In this document: positions 15,768-25,231 of the stretch, piece by piece
Layout: each line of letters begins with the position of its first letter
Position numbering within the stretch: position 1 is the first letter of the stretch
Source of the DNA: Alteromonas antoniana
GTDB taxonomy: Bacteria > Pseudomonadota > Gammaproteobacteria > Enterobacterales > Alteromonadaceae
Assembly: GCF_019249295.1 (NCBI RefSeq)
Contig: NZ_JAESDH010000005.1
Location: 1-64,000, forward strand
Direction: 5' to 3'
DNA: 64,000 bases
Position numbers and translations under genes: made by a program
Notes under the pieces: model-generated
What the model was told of the DNA's origin: nothing
Databases searched by the model: none
The model's input: the letters and a program-made list of their open reading frames with translations, nothing else

Positions 15768-18380
15768 GTGTTAGAAGAATACCGTAAACACGTAGAAGAA
15801 CGTGCTGCAGAGGGTATCCCGCCAAAAGCACTGACCGCAGAACAGGTTGCAGGTCTGGTTGAATTACTGAAAAACCCACCTGCTGGCGAAGAAGAGTACC
15901 TGCTGGAGCTGATCTCCGAGCGCGTTCCTCCTGGTGTAGATGAAGCCGCCTACGTAAAAGCGGGCTTCCTTAGCGCAATCGCCAAAGGCGAAGACAGCTG
16001 CGAGCTGATCAGCCGCGAAAAAGCCGTAGAGCTGCTGGGTAACATGCACGGCGGTTACAACATCGCTACGCTGGTAGACTTGCTGGACGAAGATGCTCTG
16101 GCACCCATGGCAGCGAAAGAGCTTAAGCACACGCTGCTGATGTTTGATGCTTACCACGATGTAGAAGAAAAGCATAAAGCCGGTAACGCTCACGCTACTG
16201 ACATCATCAAGTCATGGGCGGAAGCCGAGTGGTTTACTTCGCGTCCTAAGATGGACGACAAAATGACGTACACCGTGTTTAAAGTCACCGGTGAAACCAA
16301 TACTGATGACCTGTCTCCGGCACCGGATGCATGGTCACGTCCTGATATTCCACTGCACGCACTGGCGGCTTACAAAATGACCCGAGACGGTCTGGAGCCG
16401 GAAGAGCACGGTGTGAAAGGACCGATGAAGCAAATTGAAGAGATCAAGGCAAAAGGCCATCCGGTAGCGTTCGTTGGTGACGTCGTGGGTACCGGTTCTT
16501 CACGTAAGTCGGCAACTAACTCTGTACTGTGGTTCTTCGGTGAAGATCTGCCAGGCGTGCCTAACAAGCGCGGCGGCGGTGTCTGTATTGGCGGTAAAGT
16601 CGCGCCAATTTTCTTCAACACCATGGAAGATGCCGGTGCATTGGTTTTTGAAGCTGATGTCGACAACATGAACATGGGTGATGTCATCGATATCTACCCG
16701 TACGAAGGCAAAATTACTAACAGCGAAACCGGTGAAGTGCTTGCCCAGTACGACTACAAATCAAAGGTTATCCTTGACGAAGTTCGTGCTGGTGGCCGTA
16801 TCAACCTGATCATCGGTCGTGGTCTGACTGACAAAGCCCGCGAAACACTGGGTCTTGAGCCTACGGATCTGTTCCGTACGCCAGAACAACCAGAAGATAC
16901 AGGCAAAGGCTATACCCTGGCTCAGAAAATGGTCGGTAAAGCGTGTGGTGTGGAAGGCGTTCGCCCTGGCACCTACTGCGAACCTAAAATGACAACCGTA
17001 GGTTCACAGGATACCACCGGTCCTATGACCCGTGACGAGCTGAAAGATCTGGCGTGCCTTGGCTTTACAGCCGATTTAACCATGCAGTCTTTCTGTCATA
17101 CTGCGGCGTATCCGAAGCCAGTAGATATCGAAACACAGCACACATTGCCTGATTTCATCATGAACCGTGGCGGTGTTTCGCTGCGTCCTGGCGACGGTAT
17201 CATCCACAGCTGGCTGAACCGTATGTTGCTGCCTGATACTGTAGGTACCGGCGGAGATTCGCACACCCGCTTCCCGCTGGGTATCTCGTTCCCTGCCGGC
17301 TCTGGATTGGTGGCGTTCGCGGCTGCTACAGGCGTTATGCCTCTGGATATGCCAGAGTCAATCCTGGTTCGCTTTACCGGTAAGCGTCAGCCTGGTATCA
17401 CGCTACGTGATCTGGTTCACGCCATCCCGCTTTACGGTATCAAGCAAGGTCTGCTGACGGTTGAGAAGAAAGGTAAAATTAACCAGTTCTCTGGTCGTGT
17501 TCTTGAAATTGAAGGTCTCGAAGACTTAACCGTTGAACAGGCGTTTGAATTATCTGATGCGTCAGCAGAGCGTTCAGCTGCCGGTTGTACTATCAACCTG
17601 TCAGAAGAATCTATTGCAGAGTACCTGCGCTCTAACATCACCATGCTTCGCTGGATGATCAACGAAGGCTACGGTGACCCACGTACGCTTGAGCGTCGTG
17701 CGCAGAAGATGGAAGAGTGGCTGGCGAACCCAGAACTGATGCGTGCGGATAAAGACGCAGAATATGCAGAAGTTATCGAGATTAACCTTGATGACATCAA
17801 AGAGCCTATCGTGTGCTGCCCGAACGATCCGGATGATGCGAAAACGTTGTCTGAGGTTGCCGGCGATAAGGTCGACGAAGTCTTCATCGGCTCTTGTATG
17901 ACCAACATCGGTCACTTCCGTGCCGCTGGTAAACTGCTTGAGCAATACAACAAAACGCTGCCTACCCGTCTGTGGATTTCTCCACCTACCAAGATGGATA
18001 AAGCGCAGCTGATGGAAGAAGGCTACTACAATATCTACGGTCGTGTAGGTGTGCGTACAGAAATGCCGGGCTGTTCACTGTGTATGGGTAACCAGGCACG
18101 TGTTGATGCCGGTGCCACCGTACTGTCTACCTCTACCCGTAACTTCCCTAACCGTTTAGGTGATGGCGCGAATGTATACCTGACTTCTGCTGAGCTGGCT
18201 GCAGTAGGTGCTATCGTAGGTCGTATCCCGACGGCGGAAGAGTACATGGAGTATGCCGGTAAGATTGACTCTATGGCTGCTGATGTTTACCGCTATCTGA
18301 ACTTCGATAAGATGGAAAACTTTAAGAAAGCGGAAGACGATGCGAAGGCGAAAATCATTCCAACGTTGAATGTTGCCTGA
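15768..18380 (+). CDS. acnB: Aconitate hydratase B
   Basis: The 870-residue TCA-cycle enzyme interconverts citrate and isocitrate with a 4Fe-4S cluster. It has the AcnB order, with a HEAT-like N-terminal domain and swivel domain (DVVGTGSSRKSATNS) before the three core domains. The cluster ligands Cys710, Cys769 and Cys772 (GSCMTN, GCSLCMGN) fall at the same positions as in E. coli AcnB. The start is GTG at 15768 with GAGGA eight bases upstream; the ATG at 15754 leads to an immediate stop. It is monocistronic and ends in a strong terminator. AcnB can also bind mRNA when it loses its cluster, known for the family. Confidence 0.97.
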   Translation: MLEEYRKHVEERAAEGIPPKALTAEQVAGLVELLKNPPAGEEEYLLELISERVPPGVDEAAYVKAGFLSAIAKGEDSCELISREKAVELLGNMHGGYNIATLVDLLDEDALAPMAAKELKHTLLMFDAYHDVEEKHKAGNAHATDIIKSWAEAEWFTSRPKMDDKMTYTVFKVTGETNTDDLSPAPDAWSRPDIPLHALAAYKMTRDGLEPEEHGVKGPMKQIEEIKAKGHPVAFVGDVVGTGSSRKSATNSVLWFFGEDLPGVPNKRGGGVCIGGKVAPIFFNTMEDAGALVFEADVDNMNMGDVIDIYPYEGKITNSETGEVLAQYDYKSKVILDEVRAGGRINLIIGRGLTDKARETLGLEPTDLFRTPEQPEDTGKGYTLAQKMVGKACGVEGVRPGTYCEPKMTTVGSQDTTGPMTRDELKDLACLGFTADLTMQSFCHTAAYPKPVDIETQHTLPDFIMNRGGVSLRPGDGIIHSWLNRMLLPDTVGTGGDSHTRFPLGISFPAGSGLVAFAAATGVMPLDMPESILVRFTGKRQPGITLRDLVHAIPLYGIKQGLLTVEKKGKINQFSGRVLEIEGLEDLTVEQAFELSDASAERSAAGCTINLSEESIAEYLRSNITMLRWMINEGYGDPRTLERRAQKMEEWLANPELMRADKDAEYAEVIEINLDDIKEPIVCCPNDPDDAKTLSEVAGDKVDEVFIGSCMTNIGHFRAAGKLLEQYNKTLPTRLWISPPTKMDKAQLMEEGYYNIYGRVGVRTEMPGCSLCMGNQARVDAGATVLSTSTRNFPNRLGDGANVYLTSAELAAVGAIVGRIPTAEEYMEYAGKIDSMAADVYRYLNFDKMENFKKAEDDAKAKIIPTLNVA

Positions 18381-18397
18381 GTGAGCGTATAAACTAC

Positions 18398-18430
18398 AAA
18401 GCCGGGCACCGAAAGGGCCCGGCTTTTTTT
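18398..18430 (+). terminator. Rho-independent terminator of acnB
   Basis: The 10-bp stem AAAGCCGGGC / GCCCGGCTTT (18398-18407 with 18417-18426) runs into a T run to 18430, 18 bases after the acnB stop. Confidence 0.92.
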
Positions 18431-18453
18431 ATGGCTTTATGGAGAGCACCTGT

Positions 18454-18903
18454 ATGCCAATGATGAAACCTGCCACACTGGCTTTTATTGCGCTTTTTTT
18501 ACTGACAGCCGCTGCGGTTCAGGCGATACCCGACCTGCCGGTAAAATTCGACAGCGCATCAATAGAAGTGGAAGGACAGGTATATCCCGTGGAATACGCT
18601 CAGACCTATGAGCAACGGGCCCGCGGCCTGATGTATCGTAAGTCGTTGTGCGAAGACTGCGGCATGTTATTCAGGTTCAGCACTCCTAAAAGAGCCAGCA
18701 TGTGGATGAAAAATACCTTCATTCCACTGGATGTAGCATTTATCGACAGAAACGGCGTGATAACAGATATAAAAGCCCTGGAGCCCCATAACCTCGAGTC
18801 AGTGGGAGCATCAAAAGAGGTCATATACGCGCTGGAAATGAACCAGGGGTGGTTTGCCAGACAAAATATAAAGGTTGGCGACCAGATTATTGTTAATCCA
18901 TAA
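18454..18903 (+). CDS. Exported DUF192 family protein
   Basis: The 149-residue protein has an N-terminal signal peptide ending VQA and a DUF192 domain, with the family signatures YEQRARGLMYRKSL, MLF and SMWMKNTFIPLDVAFID. DUF192 proteins are small periplasmic or secreted beta proteins with no established reaction. The start chosen is ATG 18454, with GGAGAG seven bases upstream, rather than the ATG at 18439, which lacks a site. Two cysteines (LCEDCG) could form a disulfide. It sits between the acnB terminator and lysC; a hairpin overlaps its stop codon. Confidence 0.85.
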   Translation: MPMMKPATLAFIALFLLTAAAVQAIPDLPVKFDSASIEVEGQVYPVEYAQTYEQRARGLMYRKSLCEDCGMLFRFSTPKRASMWMKNTFIPLDVAFIDRNGVITDIKALEPHNLESVGASKEVIYALEMNQGWFARQNIKVGDQIIVNP

Positions 18904-18927
18904 CAACGGATCCTGTATCCCGTTGTT
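18902..18927 (+). terminator. Hairpin at the end of the DUF192 gene
   Basis: The 8-bp stem AACAACGG/CCGTTGTT (18902-18909 with 18920-18927) overlaps the TAA stop. There is no T run, so it may be a weak terminator or a leader hairpin of lysC. Confidence 0.4.
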
Positions 18928-18973
18928 AGCTTACCGGGCGCGTTAACCTGTCCCGGTGAACACGGAGAAAACT

Positions 18974-20323
18974 GTGACTAATGCTTTAACTATTGCCAAA
19001 TTCGGCGGCACCAGCGTAGCGAATTACGCAGCGATGCAAAACTGTGCGCGTATTGTCGCCGGCAACCCTGATACCCGTATTGTCGTGGTTAGCGCGTCTG
19101 CGGGCGTGACCAACTATCTGGTAAGTCTTGCGCATACCGCAATGACACAGGACCAGATTTCGCAAACCTGCCAGGCGATTGAAGACATTGAGCGGGCTAT
19201 CCTTGCCTGTCTGAAAGATCAGCAGGAAATTGAGCCCAAACTTAACGATTTGCTGGACGAAATGCGGGCACTGGCGTTGCACGAAGAAATCATGCATCGC
19301 AACGATTTAAAAGACGGTTTGTTGTCGATGGGCGAACGTATGTCTTCGCTACTGTTCAGTGCGGTACTGGCTGAAGAGAACGTCAGCACCATGAACTTTG
19401 ACGTGCGCAAAGTACTGAGAACCGACAGTGAATTTGGTGCGGCAGCACCGCAACTTGAGGACATCGCAGCGCTGAGTGAGCAGCTGCTGCGCCCGGAGAT
19501 AGAAAATGCCATTGTCGTCACACAGGGCTTTGTGGGCGCAGACGAGGAAGGCAGAACCACAACCCTGGGACGCGGCGGTTCTGATTTTACTGCGGCGTTG
19601 CTGGCGGAAGCGCTTAACGCGCAGGTTTGTGAAATCTGGACTGACGTGATTGGTGTTTACACCACCGATCCCCGAATTACGGACGCCGCACGTCCACTCC
19701 CTGAATTAAGCTTTGAAGAAGCGGCAGAGATGGCGACGTTTGGCGCCAAGGTGCTGCACCCGGCGACCATGGAGCCCGCGCTTCGAAAAGATATCCGGGT
19801 TTTTGTGGGCTCCAGTAAAGAGCCTGAAAAAGGCGGTACCTGGATCATGCGTGACTGCCAGGAAGAGCCGCCGTATCGTGCCATCACCCGTCGTAAAGAG
19901 CAGGTAATGGTAACGGTGAAAACACCGAAGATGATGTATGCTCAGGGCTTTCTGCAGCAGGTATTTGCCATTATCGCAAAGCACAAGCTAAGCGTGGATT
20001 TGGTCACTACCTCGGAGATTTCAGTGTCGTTTACGTTGGATAATCCGGCCAATTCTGTGGCGCAGCGATTGAACAAAGAAACGATAGCTGAACTGGAAAC
20101 CTTGTGTGATGTGACGGTAGAAAGCGGCTACGACCTGGTCACCGTAGTGGGTAACCACATGCAAACAGCCAAAGGCGTATCCAGTAAGATTTTTGCGGCA
20201 GTGTCAGACTATAATCTGCGTATGATTTGCTTCGGCGCGAACCCGCACAACATGTCATTCTTAGTGAACGAGCAGGACAGCAACGATATTGTCACAGGTC
20301 TGCACAAGACACTCTTTGAATAA
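18974..20323 (+). CDS. lysC: Lysine-sensitive aspartokinase III
   Basis: The monofunctional aspartokinase phosphorylates aspartate, the first step toward lysine, threonine and methionine. The kinase domain starts with KFGGTSVAN and carries GRGGSDFTA and TTDPR; two ACT domains follow from about residue 300 and bind the inhibitor. GTG at 18974, with CGGAG six bases upstream, gives 449 residues, the length of E. coli LysC; the GTG at 18956 has no such site. The 70 bases between it and the previous gene cannot hold a lysine riboswitch (about 170 nt or more), so expression is controlled differently from E. coli lysC. Confidence 0.95.
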   Translation: MTNALTIAKFGGTSVANYAAMQNCARIVAGNPDTRIVVVSASAGVTNYLVSLAHTAMTQDQISQTCQAIEDIERAILACLKDQQEIEPKLNDLLDEMRALALHEEIMHRNDLKDGLLSMGERMSSLLFSAVLAEENVSTMNFDVRKVLRTDSEFGAAAPQLEDIAALSEQLLRPEIENAIVVTQGFVGADEEGRTTTLGRGGSDFTAALLAEALNAQVCEIWTDVIGVYTTDPRITDAARPLPELSFEEAAEMATFGAKVLHPATMEPALRKDIRVFVGSSKEPEKGGTWIMRDCQEEPPYRAITRRKEQVMVTVKTPKMMYAQGFLQQVFAIIAKHKLSVDLVTTSEISVSFTLDNPANSVAQRLNKETIAELETLCDVTVESGYDLVTVVGNHMQTAKGVSSKIFAAVSDYNLRMICFGANPHNMSFLVNEQDSNDIVTGLHKTLFE

Positions 20324-20353
20324 ACAGGCGTTGTTTTCTCCCTATCTGATGTG

Positions 20354-20377
20354 AAGAGGCCGGTTGGCCTCTTTTTA
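20354..20377 (+). terminator. Rho-independent terminator of lysC
   Basis: Stem AAGAGGCC/GGCCTCTT (20354-20361 with 20366-20373), a 4-nt loop and five T residues lie 30 bases after the lysC stop. Confidence 0.9.
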
Positions 20378-20481
20378 TTTGCTCTGCCTTTGCCAGTGGA
20401 TCTGTGTTTTGCAGGTAGGACTCTACATGCCAAATAAAGTCGATTTACTCGGCGCTGGTATAAAGCAAAAAAAGAGTAGCC

Positions 20482-20521
20482 TCTGCTTTGCCTGAACTCA
20501 GTCTGCTTTGCCTTAACTTAG
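20482..20521. repeat. Two-copy 20-bp tandem repeat
   Basis: The units at 20482-20501 and 20502-20521 match at 18 of 20 positions (core TCTGCTTTGCC). It lies in gene-free DNA and its role is unknown. Confidence 0.55.
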
Positions 20522-20642
20522 CATGAGCAGAACTGACAATCTGTGAGGACTGGTATGCGCGCACTGCGCGGATTTGAACATGCTACGTCATGTTTCTGTC
20601 TGTGGCGATGACACGGCTCATAAGATGAAATTGCAAGATAAC

Positions 20643-20668
20643 AAAAAAGGGGGCGCATGGGCCCCTTT
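20643..20668 (-). terminator. Rho-independent terminator of the chemoreceptor gene
   Basis: On the minus strand the AAAGGGG/CCCC(C)TTT stem is followed by a T run (A run at 20643-20648 on the plus strand), 20 bases after the chemoreceptor stop. Confidence 0.8.
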
Positions 20669-20688
20669 ATCATCATTCGTGTAAGTGT

Positions 20689-22713
20689 CTACACTTTAAA
20701 CTGACGGATAGATTGCTGCAGCTCTTCTGCCAGTCTGGCCACTTCATGGCTGGACTCAGAGGTCTGTTGCGCGCCGACTGTAGTTTCCTCGGCAATGCCA
20801 ACAATGGTTTCGAGTTTCTCACTAATTTCATGAGAAACCGTATTCTGCTCGCGGGCAGACTGCTCAATCTGTGAGCTGACATCATGCGCTTTGTGAACCG
20901 CATCAGAGATAATATCCAGCGCCTGTGTCGCGCGTTCAGTCTGTTCTACACACACTGCGGTTTGTTCTTTACCCTGATTCATAACCGCCACCGCTTTCTC
21001 AGCACCGGCCTGCAGCACCTCAATCATCGCGTTGATTTCCTGCGTAGATTCCTGAGTACGACTTGCCAGCGTACGGACTTCATCCGCAACCACCGCAAAG
21101 CCGCGACCTTGTTCACCGGCACGTGCAGCTTCAATCGCCGCGTTCAGCGCCAATAAGTTGGTCTGGTCAGCAACACCACGAATTACGTCCAGGATCCCAC
21201 CGATAGAGGCGCTGTCCTGATGCAGTTTATTGATAACTTCCGCTGCATCCTGAACATCTCTTGCCAGCACTTCGATGGTGTTGCGGTTTTCAAGAGAAAT
21301 CTTACGCACATTTTCTGCTTCAGCATCGGCATGGCGGATTTGACTGAGCGTGTCTTCTGCGTTTTGCATAACCAGCTGAGACGTAGAGTGCATCTCTGTA
21401 GTGGCGGTAGCCACCTGTGAGATTTGAGACTTCTGATCCTGAATGCTGTGGGTAGTTTGCGAGGTCACTGTTGAAGTTTGCTCTGACGCTGCAGCAAGCT
21501 GCTCTGCACGGGTGTTGATACCTGTGATAAGCGACTTCAGGTTGCCGATCAGTTTGTTACAGTTGCGGGCCAGCTGACCGAATTCATCCTGTGCAGAGTC
21601 ATCCATACGCTGGGTTAAATCACCCGAAGATGCAATGTTAAGTAATTCGTTGACACGGTTAAGCGGACGGGTAATGGCATTAACGGTGATAAAACCGATA
21701 ACAGCGGCAATGGCGATAGACACAATCACGACAACAATCACGAAAATATTGCCGTTTGAAACTGCACCATTTACCTGCGCGTCAATATCGGCTGCTTTCT
21801 GGTTCGCCAGGGTAAGTAAACGCTCCAGCTCAACTGTTGCCTGTGCGATATTTTCATCGGACGCATTCAGTGCTTTTTCGGCAGCGTTTCTAAACTCAAG
21901 ACGATCAACTTGCAATTGCAGTACACCGTCATTGGCAGTAATTGCATTCAGCGCGTCTGATACCAGCGTGTTGATCTCATCCAGCGTACCGGAGGCATCC
22001 TGGCCGTCCGCGGCACTGACCATGTCTGAAAGCAACCCGGCTACGCGGTCGACTACCAGCTCAACTTCATTACCTAACGTTTGTGAGCGGATCAGCGTCT
22101 GAGTTTTGACATATTCGTAAGAAACAGTAAGCAGTGACAGCAGAGAGGTTTCAAGTTCGCTGCCGACTCGCGCCGCTTCCTGTAAATCATCGCTGTTTCG
22201 AACAGCCTGCATGTCTGAGAAATCCAACAGATAGGTAGAAGCGTCATCGGCATTATCTTCTGCAACGCCCAACTGTTCATCGATTTCGTTACGCATACTC
22301 ATATAAGCACGGTGGCTGGTATACATGGTTTGCACGTTATCGATGTATTCATCGTAGCTGGCTTTTACCGAATTCAGCGATTGTTTCAACTCAGGATCGT
22401 TGCTGACAGCTTTTGCTAAAAGTGCATATTGACGCTCGAAGTTTTCTTTACTTTCGTTAAAGCTGGCCTCTTTTTCTTCCAGACCACTGAGGTCTTCTTC
22501 AATGTACGCCTCAAAGGTGAGACGGCCCATGTTAAGAAAACTGGCTTTTAACGCGTTACTGCCAGAGAGTGTGGGTAAGGCTACCTCATTCACTTCATCT
22601 GTCGCAGAACCGACGGAGTTCAGGTTATAGAGTGAAACGGCGCTGATAACAACCAGCAACAAGCTGATAGCAACGAAGCCGCCAATGACCCGCATGGCTA
22701 CTGTAATTCTCAT
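20689..22713 (-). CDS. Membrane methyl-accepting chemotaxis protein
   Basis: The 674-residue receptor has a first transmembrane helix (about 7-29), a long all-helical periplasmic domain (about 30-315, helical-bundle ligand-binding type), a second helix (about 320-345, [16 protein letters not shown]), a HAMP domain and a full cytoplasmic signalling domain with the tip [20 protein letters not shown]. The start is ATG 22713, preceded by AGGAG; the upstream extension of the frame has no ribosome site. The ligand is unknown. A sigma-28-like promoter about 140 bases upstream links it to the flagellar regulon. It has no CheB/CheR-binding pentapeptide at its C-terminus. Confidence 0.93.
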   Translation of the reverse strand: MRITVAMRVIGGFVAISLLLVVISAVSLYNLNSVGSATDEVNEVALPTLSGSNALKASFLNMGRLTFEAYIEEDLSGLEEKEASFNESKENFERQYALLAKAVSNDPELKQSLNSVKASYDEYIDNVQTMYTSHRAYMSMRNEIDEQLGVAEDNADDASTYLLDFSDMQAVRNSDDLQEAARVGSELETSLLSLLTVSYEYVKTQTLIRSQTLGNEVELVVDRVAGLLSDMVSAADGQDASGTLDEINTLVSDALNAITANDGVLQLQVDRLEFRNAAEKALNASDENIAQATVELERLLTLANQKAADIDAQVNGAVSNGNIFVIVVVIVSIAIAAVIGFITVNAITRPLNRVNELLNIASSGDLTQRMDDSAQDEFGQLARNCNKLIGNLKSLITGINTRAEQLAAASEQTSTVTSQTTHSIQDQKSQISQVATATTEMHSTSQLVMQNAEDTLSQIRHADAEAENVRKISLENRNTIEVLARDVQDAAEVINKLHQDSASIGGILDVIRGVADQTNLLALNAAIEAARAGEQGRGFAVVADEVRTLASRTQESTQEINAMIEVLQAGAEKAVAVMNQGKEQTAVCVEQTERATQALDIISDAVHKAHDVSSQIEQSAREQNTVSHEISEKLETIVGIAEETTVGAQQTSESSHEVARLAEELQQSIRQFKV

Positions 22714-22852
22714 CGGAACTCCTGATGTGACACTGTTATTGTTATGAAGATTTCTCTCGCAGTGAATTTTGGCAAAAAAATAGTATAAATTCACTACCGA
22801 ACTTACACTTTTCCTGCAACGAAACCGTCGTGAAAAACCTATCCTGATTTTT

Positions 22853-22879
22853 TTATCGACATTACAATAAGATACTTAA
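22853..22879 (-). promoter_or_regulatory. Sigma-28 (FliA)-type promoter for the chemoreceptor
   Basis: Read on the minus strand, TTAAGTAT, 11 bases, then GTCGATAA. The FliA consensus is TAAAGTTT-N11-GCCGATAA, so the match is 6 of 8 and 7 of 8 with exact spacing. It lies about 140 bases upstream of the start codon, in the right orientation, for a gene of the expected class. Confidence 0.65.
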
Positions 22880-23030
22880 GCCCGCTTATCCTAAATAGCA
22901 GAAAAGATCTTACAGATTTTACTACTATACCGGAAAATCCTGAGAAGGTGCGAATAAGTCGATGGGCGGCAATGCTGAAAGTCAGGTGATTTCCTGCGGT
23001 AGTTGTCGTAGGCAAAACGGGTGAGAGCGC

Positions 23031-23069
23031 AAAAAACGCAGGCCGGGCAAGCACAGGTTTACTGCCTGC
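23031..23069 (-). terminator. Possible terminator of the lptD-apaH operon
   Basis: On the minus strand GCAGGC/GCCTGC (23038-23043 with 23064-23069) encloses 20 bases and is followed by six T residues. The stem is short and lies 130 bases after the apaH stop, so confidence is modest. Confidence 0.4.
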
Positions 23070-23200
23070 CAGGGCAAGCTTCAAAACGTATTTGCAGCAA
23101 AAACTACGCGGCCTGATTATTACCTTTAGTTGCAACTTCTGTCATGCAACCGCATACACCCGAATGCGCTGCGTGATTACCCACGCTGTTCTCTCTTATT

Positions 23201-24016
23201 TTAGGCGCTGACGCTGATGCGTTTACCCGATTCAAGATGAAGGGCGGTCATTGTCTGTCCCCATACGTAGCCAGTATCCAGACCGATAAACTGGTCGTTA
23301 CGGGTTTTTCCATTTAACGCTGCCCAGTGGCCAAATACCACTTTCTCATTTCTCTGAAGCTGATTGTTGGGGCATTGGTACCATGGGATCAGGTTGGAAG
23401 GCGAGTCCATAGGTGAGCCTTTGGCATCAAAATCCAGAGACTGATCGGGCATTAAAAAGCGCATGCGTGTGCAGGCATTGATAATAAAACGAGCGCGATC
23501 TTTACCCTTTAAACTTTTTTTCCATCGGGTAGGGGAGTTCCCATACATGTTATTCAGCATGGTTACCCAGTCATCTCCCTTTAACACCTGGCTGACTTCA
23601 TCACTTAGTGACAGAAGCGTTGGCACAGACCACAGCGGATAGAGGCCAGCATGAACCATCACATGGTTTTCATCAATCTGATAGGCCAGCGGAAACTGGC
23701 GAAGCCACTCTATGATATCCGGGAGGTCCGAAGCATTGAGCAGGTTGTCCATGCGATCACTTTTTTTCACTTTGCGGATCCCTTGTGTTACCGCCAGTAA
23801 ATGCAAGTCGTGATTGCCTAAAACCGCGTGAAACCGGTCGCCGAGCCCCATTAATAATTTAACGGTTGCCAGCGAGTCTTCACCCCGGGCCACCAGGTCT
23901 CCCACAGCAAAAAGACGGTCAGTGGCACGGTCAAAGTTGATTTTGTCCAACAGCGCGTTCAGGCCATCTGCACAGCCCTGGATATCACCAACAATATAGG
24001 TATTTCCGGTGGTCAT
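23201..24016 (-). CDS. apaH: Bis(5'-nucleosyl)-tetraphosphatase, symmetrical
   Basis: The 271-residue metallophosphatase hydrolyses Ap4A to two ADP and, in E. coli, removes Np4 caps from RNA. Metal-binding motifs GDIQGC (near residue 11), GDLVARGEDS and LGNHDLHLL are in order. The second motif reads VARGED where most ApaH proteins have VNRGPDS; the neighbouring Asp and Arg are kept, so activity is expected. It is the last gene of the lptD-surA-pdxA-rsmA-apaG-apaH operon, 13 bases after apaG. Confidence 0.95.
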   Translation of the reverse strand: MTTGNTYIVGDIQGCADGLNALLDKINFDRATDRLFAVGDLVARGEDSLATVKLLMGLGDRFHAVLGNHDLHLLAVTQGIRKVKKSDRMDNLLNASDLPDIIEWLRQFPLAYQIDENHVMVHAGLYPLWSVPTLLSLSDEVSQVLKGDDWVTMLNNMYGNSPTRWKKSLKGKDRARFIINACTRMRFLMPDQSLDFDAKGSPMDSPSNLIPWYQCPNNQLQRNEKVVFGHWAALNGKTRNDQFIGLDTGYVWGQTMTALHLESGKRISVSA

Positions 24017-24029
24017 CAGTCCTCTGAAA

Positions 24030-24404
24030 TCAGTTTATGACGTTGGGTACAGCAAGTCGAAACACATCGATTGGGGCCCGGAACAGGCTGCCATCGGACG
24101 CTTGCATCTCATAATAGCCTTGCATATTCCCCACCGGTGTATCAAGGATTGCGCCACTGGTGTACTGAAATTGTTCGCCAGGTTTGATCACAGGCTGCTT
24201 GCCGACCACGCCACTACCCTGAACTTCAGAGCTTTTGCCGTTGGCATCGGTAATGTTCCAGTAGCGGTTAATCAACTGCACCGTGTCACTGCTTTGATTA
24301 ATGATCGTAATCTGATATGCAAATGCATATTGCGTGGAGTTTTCCGGCAGATGGTCGGGTAAATAACGCGTCGATACCTGTATGACTATGGTGGGATCGT
24401 TCAT
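24030..24404 (-). CDS. apaG: ApaG (Co2+/Mg2+ efflux-associated protein, FN3-like fold)
   Basis: The 124-residue single-domain protein has the ApaG signature: Y-A-F-A-Y-Q-I-T-I-I-N near residue 28, NRYWNITDANG, GVVGKQPVIKPGEQFQYTSG and GNMQGYYEM. The family has a fibronectin-III-like fold and is genetically linked to cobalt/magnesium resistance, with no proven enzymatic reaction. It lies between rsmA (2-base gap) and apaH, the usual position. Confidence 0.95.
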   Translation of the reverse strand: MNDPTIVIQVSTRYLPDHLPENSTQYAFAYQITIINQSSDTVQLINRYWNITDANGKSSEVQGSGVVGKQPVIKPGEQFQYTSGAILDTPVGNMQGYYEMQASDGSLFRAPIDVFRLAVPNVIN

Positions 24405-24406
24405 TG

Positions 24407-25231
24407 TTATTCTGCCGGCCAGTCTTTCTCGGTTACGGCGTTGGCAATTGCTGCAAAGTCCGCCAGAGACAATACTTCTGCGCGAGCAGTAGGGTCCAGC
24501 CCCAGCGCTACAATTTCGCTTTCATCGAGGCAATCCTTTAGCGAATTACGGATGGTTTTACGGCGCTGATTAAATGCCTGTGCGCAGACTCTTTCCAGCG
24601 TGGTAACTGACTTCACCGCAACCGGTGGCGTAGCGTGAGGAACAAGCCTGACAACAGCAGAATCGACTTTCGGGGGCGGCTTAAACGCGCCGGGAGGCAC
24701 GTTCAGTACCGGCATTACCTGGCAATAGTATTGTGCCATCACAGATAACCTGCCGTAAGTTTTTGAGCCAGGCCCTGCTGCGAGTCGTGTGACCACTTCT
24801 TTTTGCAACATAAAGTGCATGTCTTTAATGTCACCGGTAAAGTCAAAAAGATGGAACATCAAAGGAGTAGAAATATTATATGGCAGGTTACCGAATACGC
24901 GTAGCGGCTCATCAGGCTGTTTGGAATTAGCCCGGACCGACGAAAAGTCGAGGGTGAGTGCATCCTGTTCGATAATCGTTAGCTTGTCGCCATGAAACGG
25001 ATGGTGACGCAAACGTTTTGCCAGATCTCTGTCCAGTTCGACGACAGTGAGCTGATTTACGCGTTCGCAAACCGGATCGGTCAGCGCGCCAAGGCCGGGC
25101 CCGATCTCAACCAGATTCTCACCGTTCTGCGGATTAATTGCAGAGACAATTTTATCAATGACGTACTCGTCATGAAGAAAATTCTGGCCAAATCGTTTTC
25201 TGGCAGTGTGTCCTAAATGTGTTTTACTCAT
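24407..25231 (-). CDS. rsmA: 16S rRNA (adenine1518-N6/adenine1519-N6)-dimethyltransferase
   Basis: The 274-residue enzyme (KsgA) dimethylates two adjacent adenosines in the 3' hairpin of 16S rRNA, a late step in 30S assembly. It opens with RKRFGQNFL, has the SAM motif [12 protein letters not shown], the catalytic motif NLPYNIS and a C-terminal helical domain with [12 protein letters not shown]. Its ATG overlaps the pdxA stop (ATGA), indicating coupled translation. Confidence 0.97.
   Translation of the reverse strand: MSKTHLGHTARKRFGQNFLHDEYVIDKIVSAINPQNGENLVEIGPGLGALTDPVCERVNQLTVVELDRDLAKRLRHHPFHGDKLTIIEQDALTLDFSSVRANSKQPDEPLRVFGNLPYNISTPLMFHLFDFTGDIKDMHFMLQKEVVTRLAAGPGSKTYGRLSVMAQYYCQVMPVLNVPPGAFKPPPKVDSAVVRLVPHATPPVAVKSVTTLERVCAQAFNQRRKTIRNSLKDCLDESEIVALGLDPTARAEVLSLADFAAIANAVTEKDWPAE

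Larger units (their letters stand above)
20324..20688. other. 365-bp gene-free stretch between lysC and a chemoreceptor gene
   Basis: It holds the lysC terminator, a two-copy 20-bp tandem repeat at 20482-20521 and the minus-strand terminator of the chemoreceptor. No convincing reading frame or RNA gene is seen. Confidence 0.6.
22714..23200. other. 487-bp intergenic region between a chemoreceptor gene and apaH
   Basis: Both flanking genes are on the minus strand. The region holds the sigma-28-like promoter of the chemoreceptor and a possible terminator of the lptD-apaH operon. A 98-codon frame at 22839-23135 overlaps both and is judged spurious. Confidence 0.55.

Noticed and set aside
22839-23135. 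98-codon minus-strand reading frame between the chemoreceptor and apaH
   Set aside because: It overlaps the sigma-28-like promoter and the possible apaH terminator, has no ribosome site, and its sequence shows no family or domain pattern.
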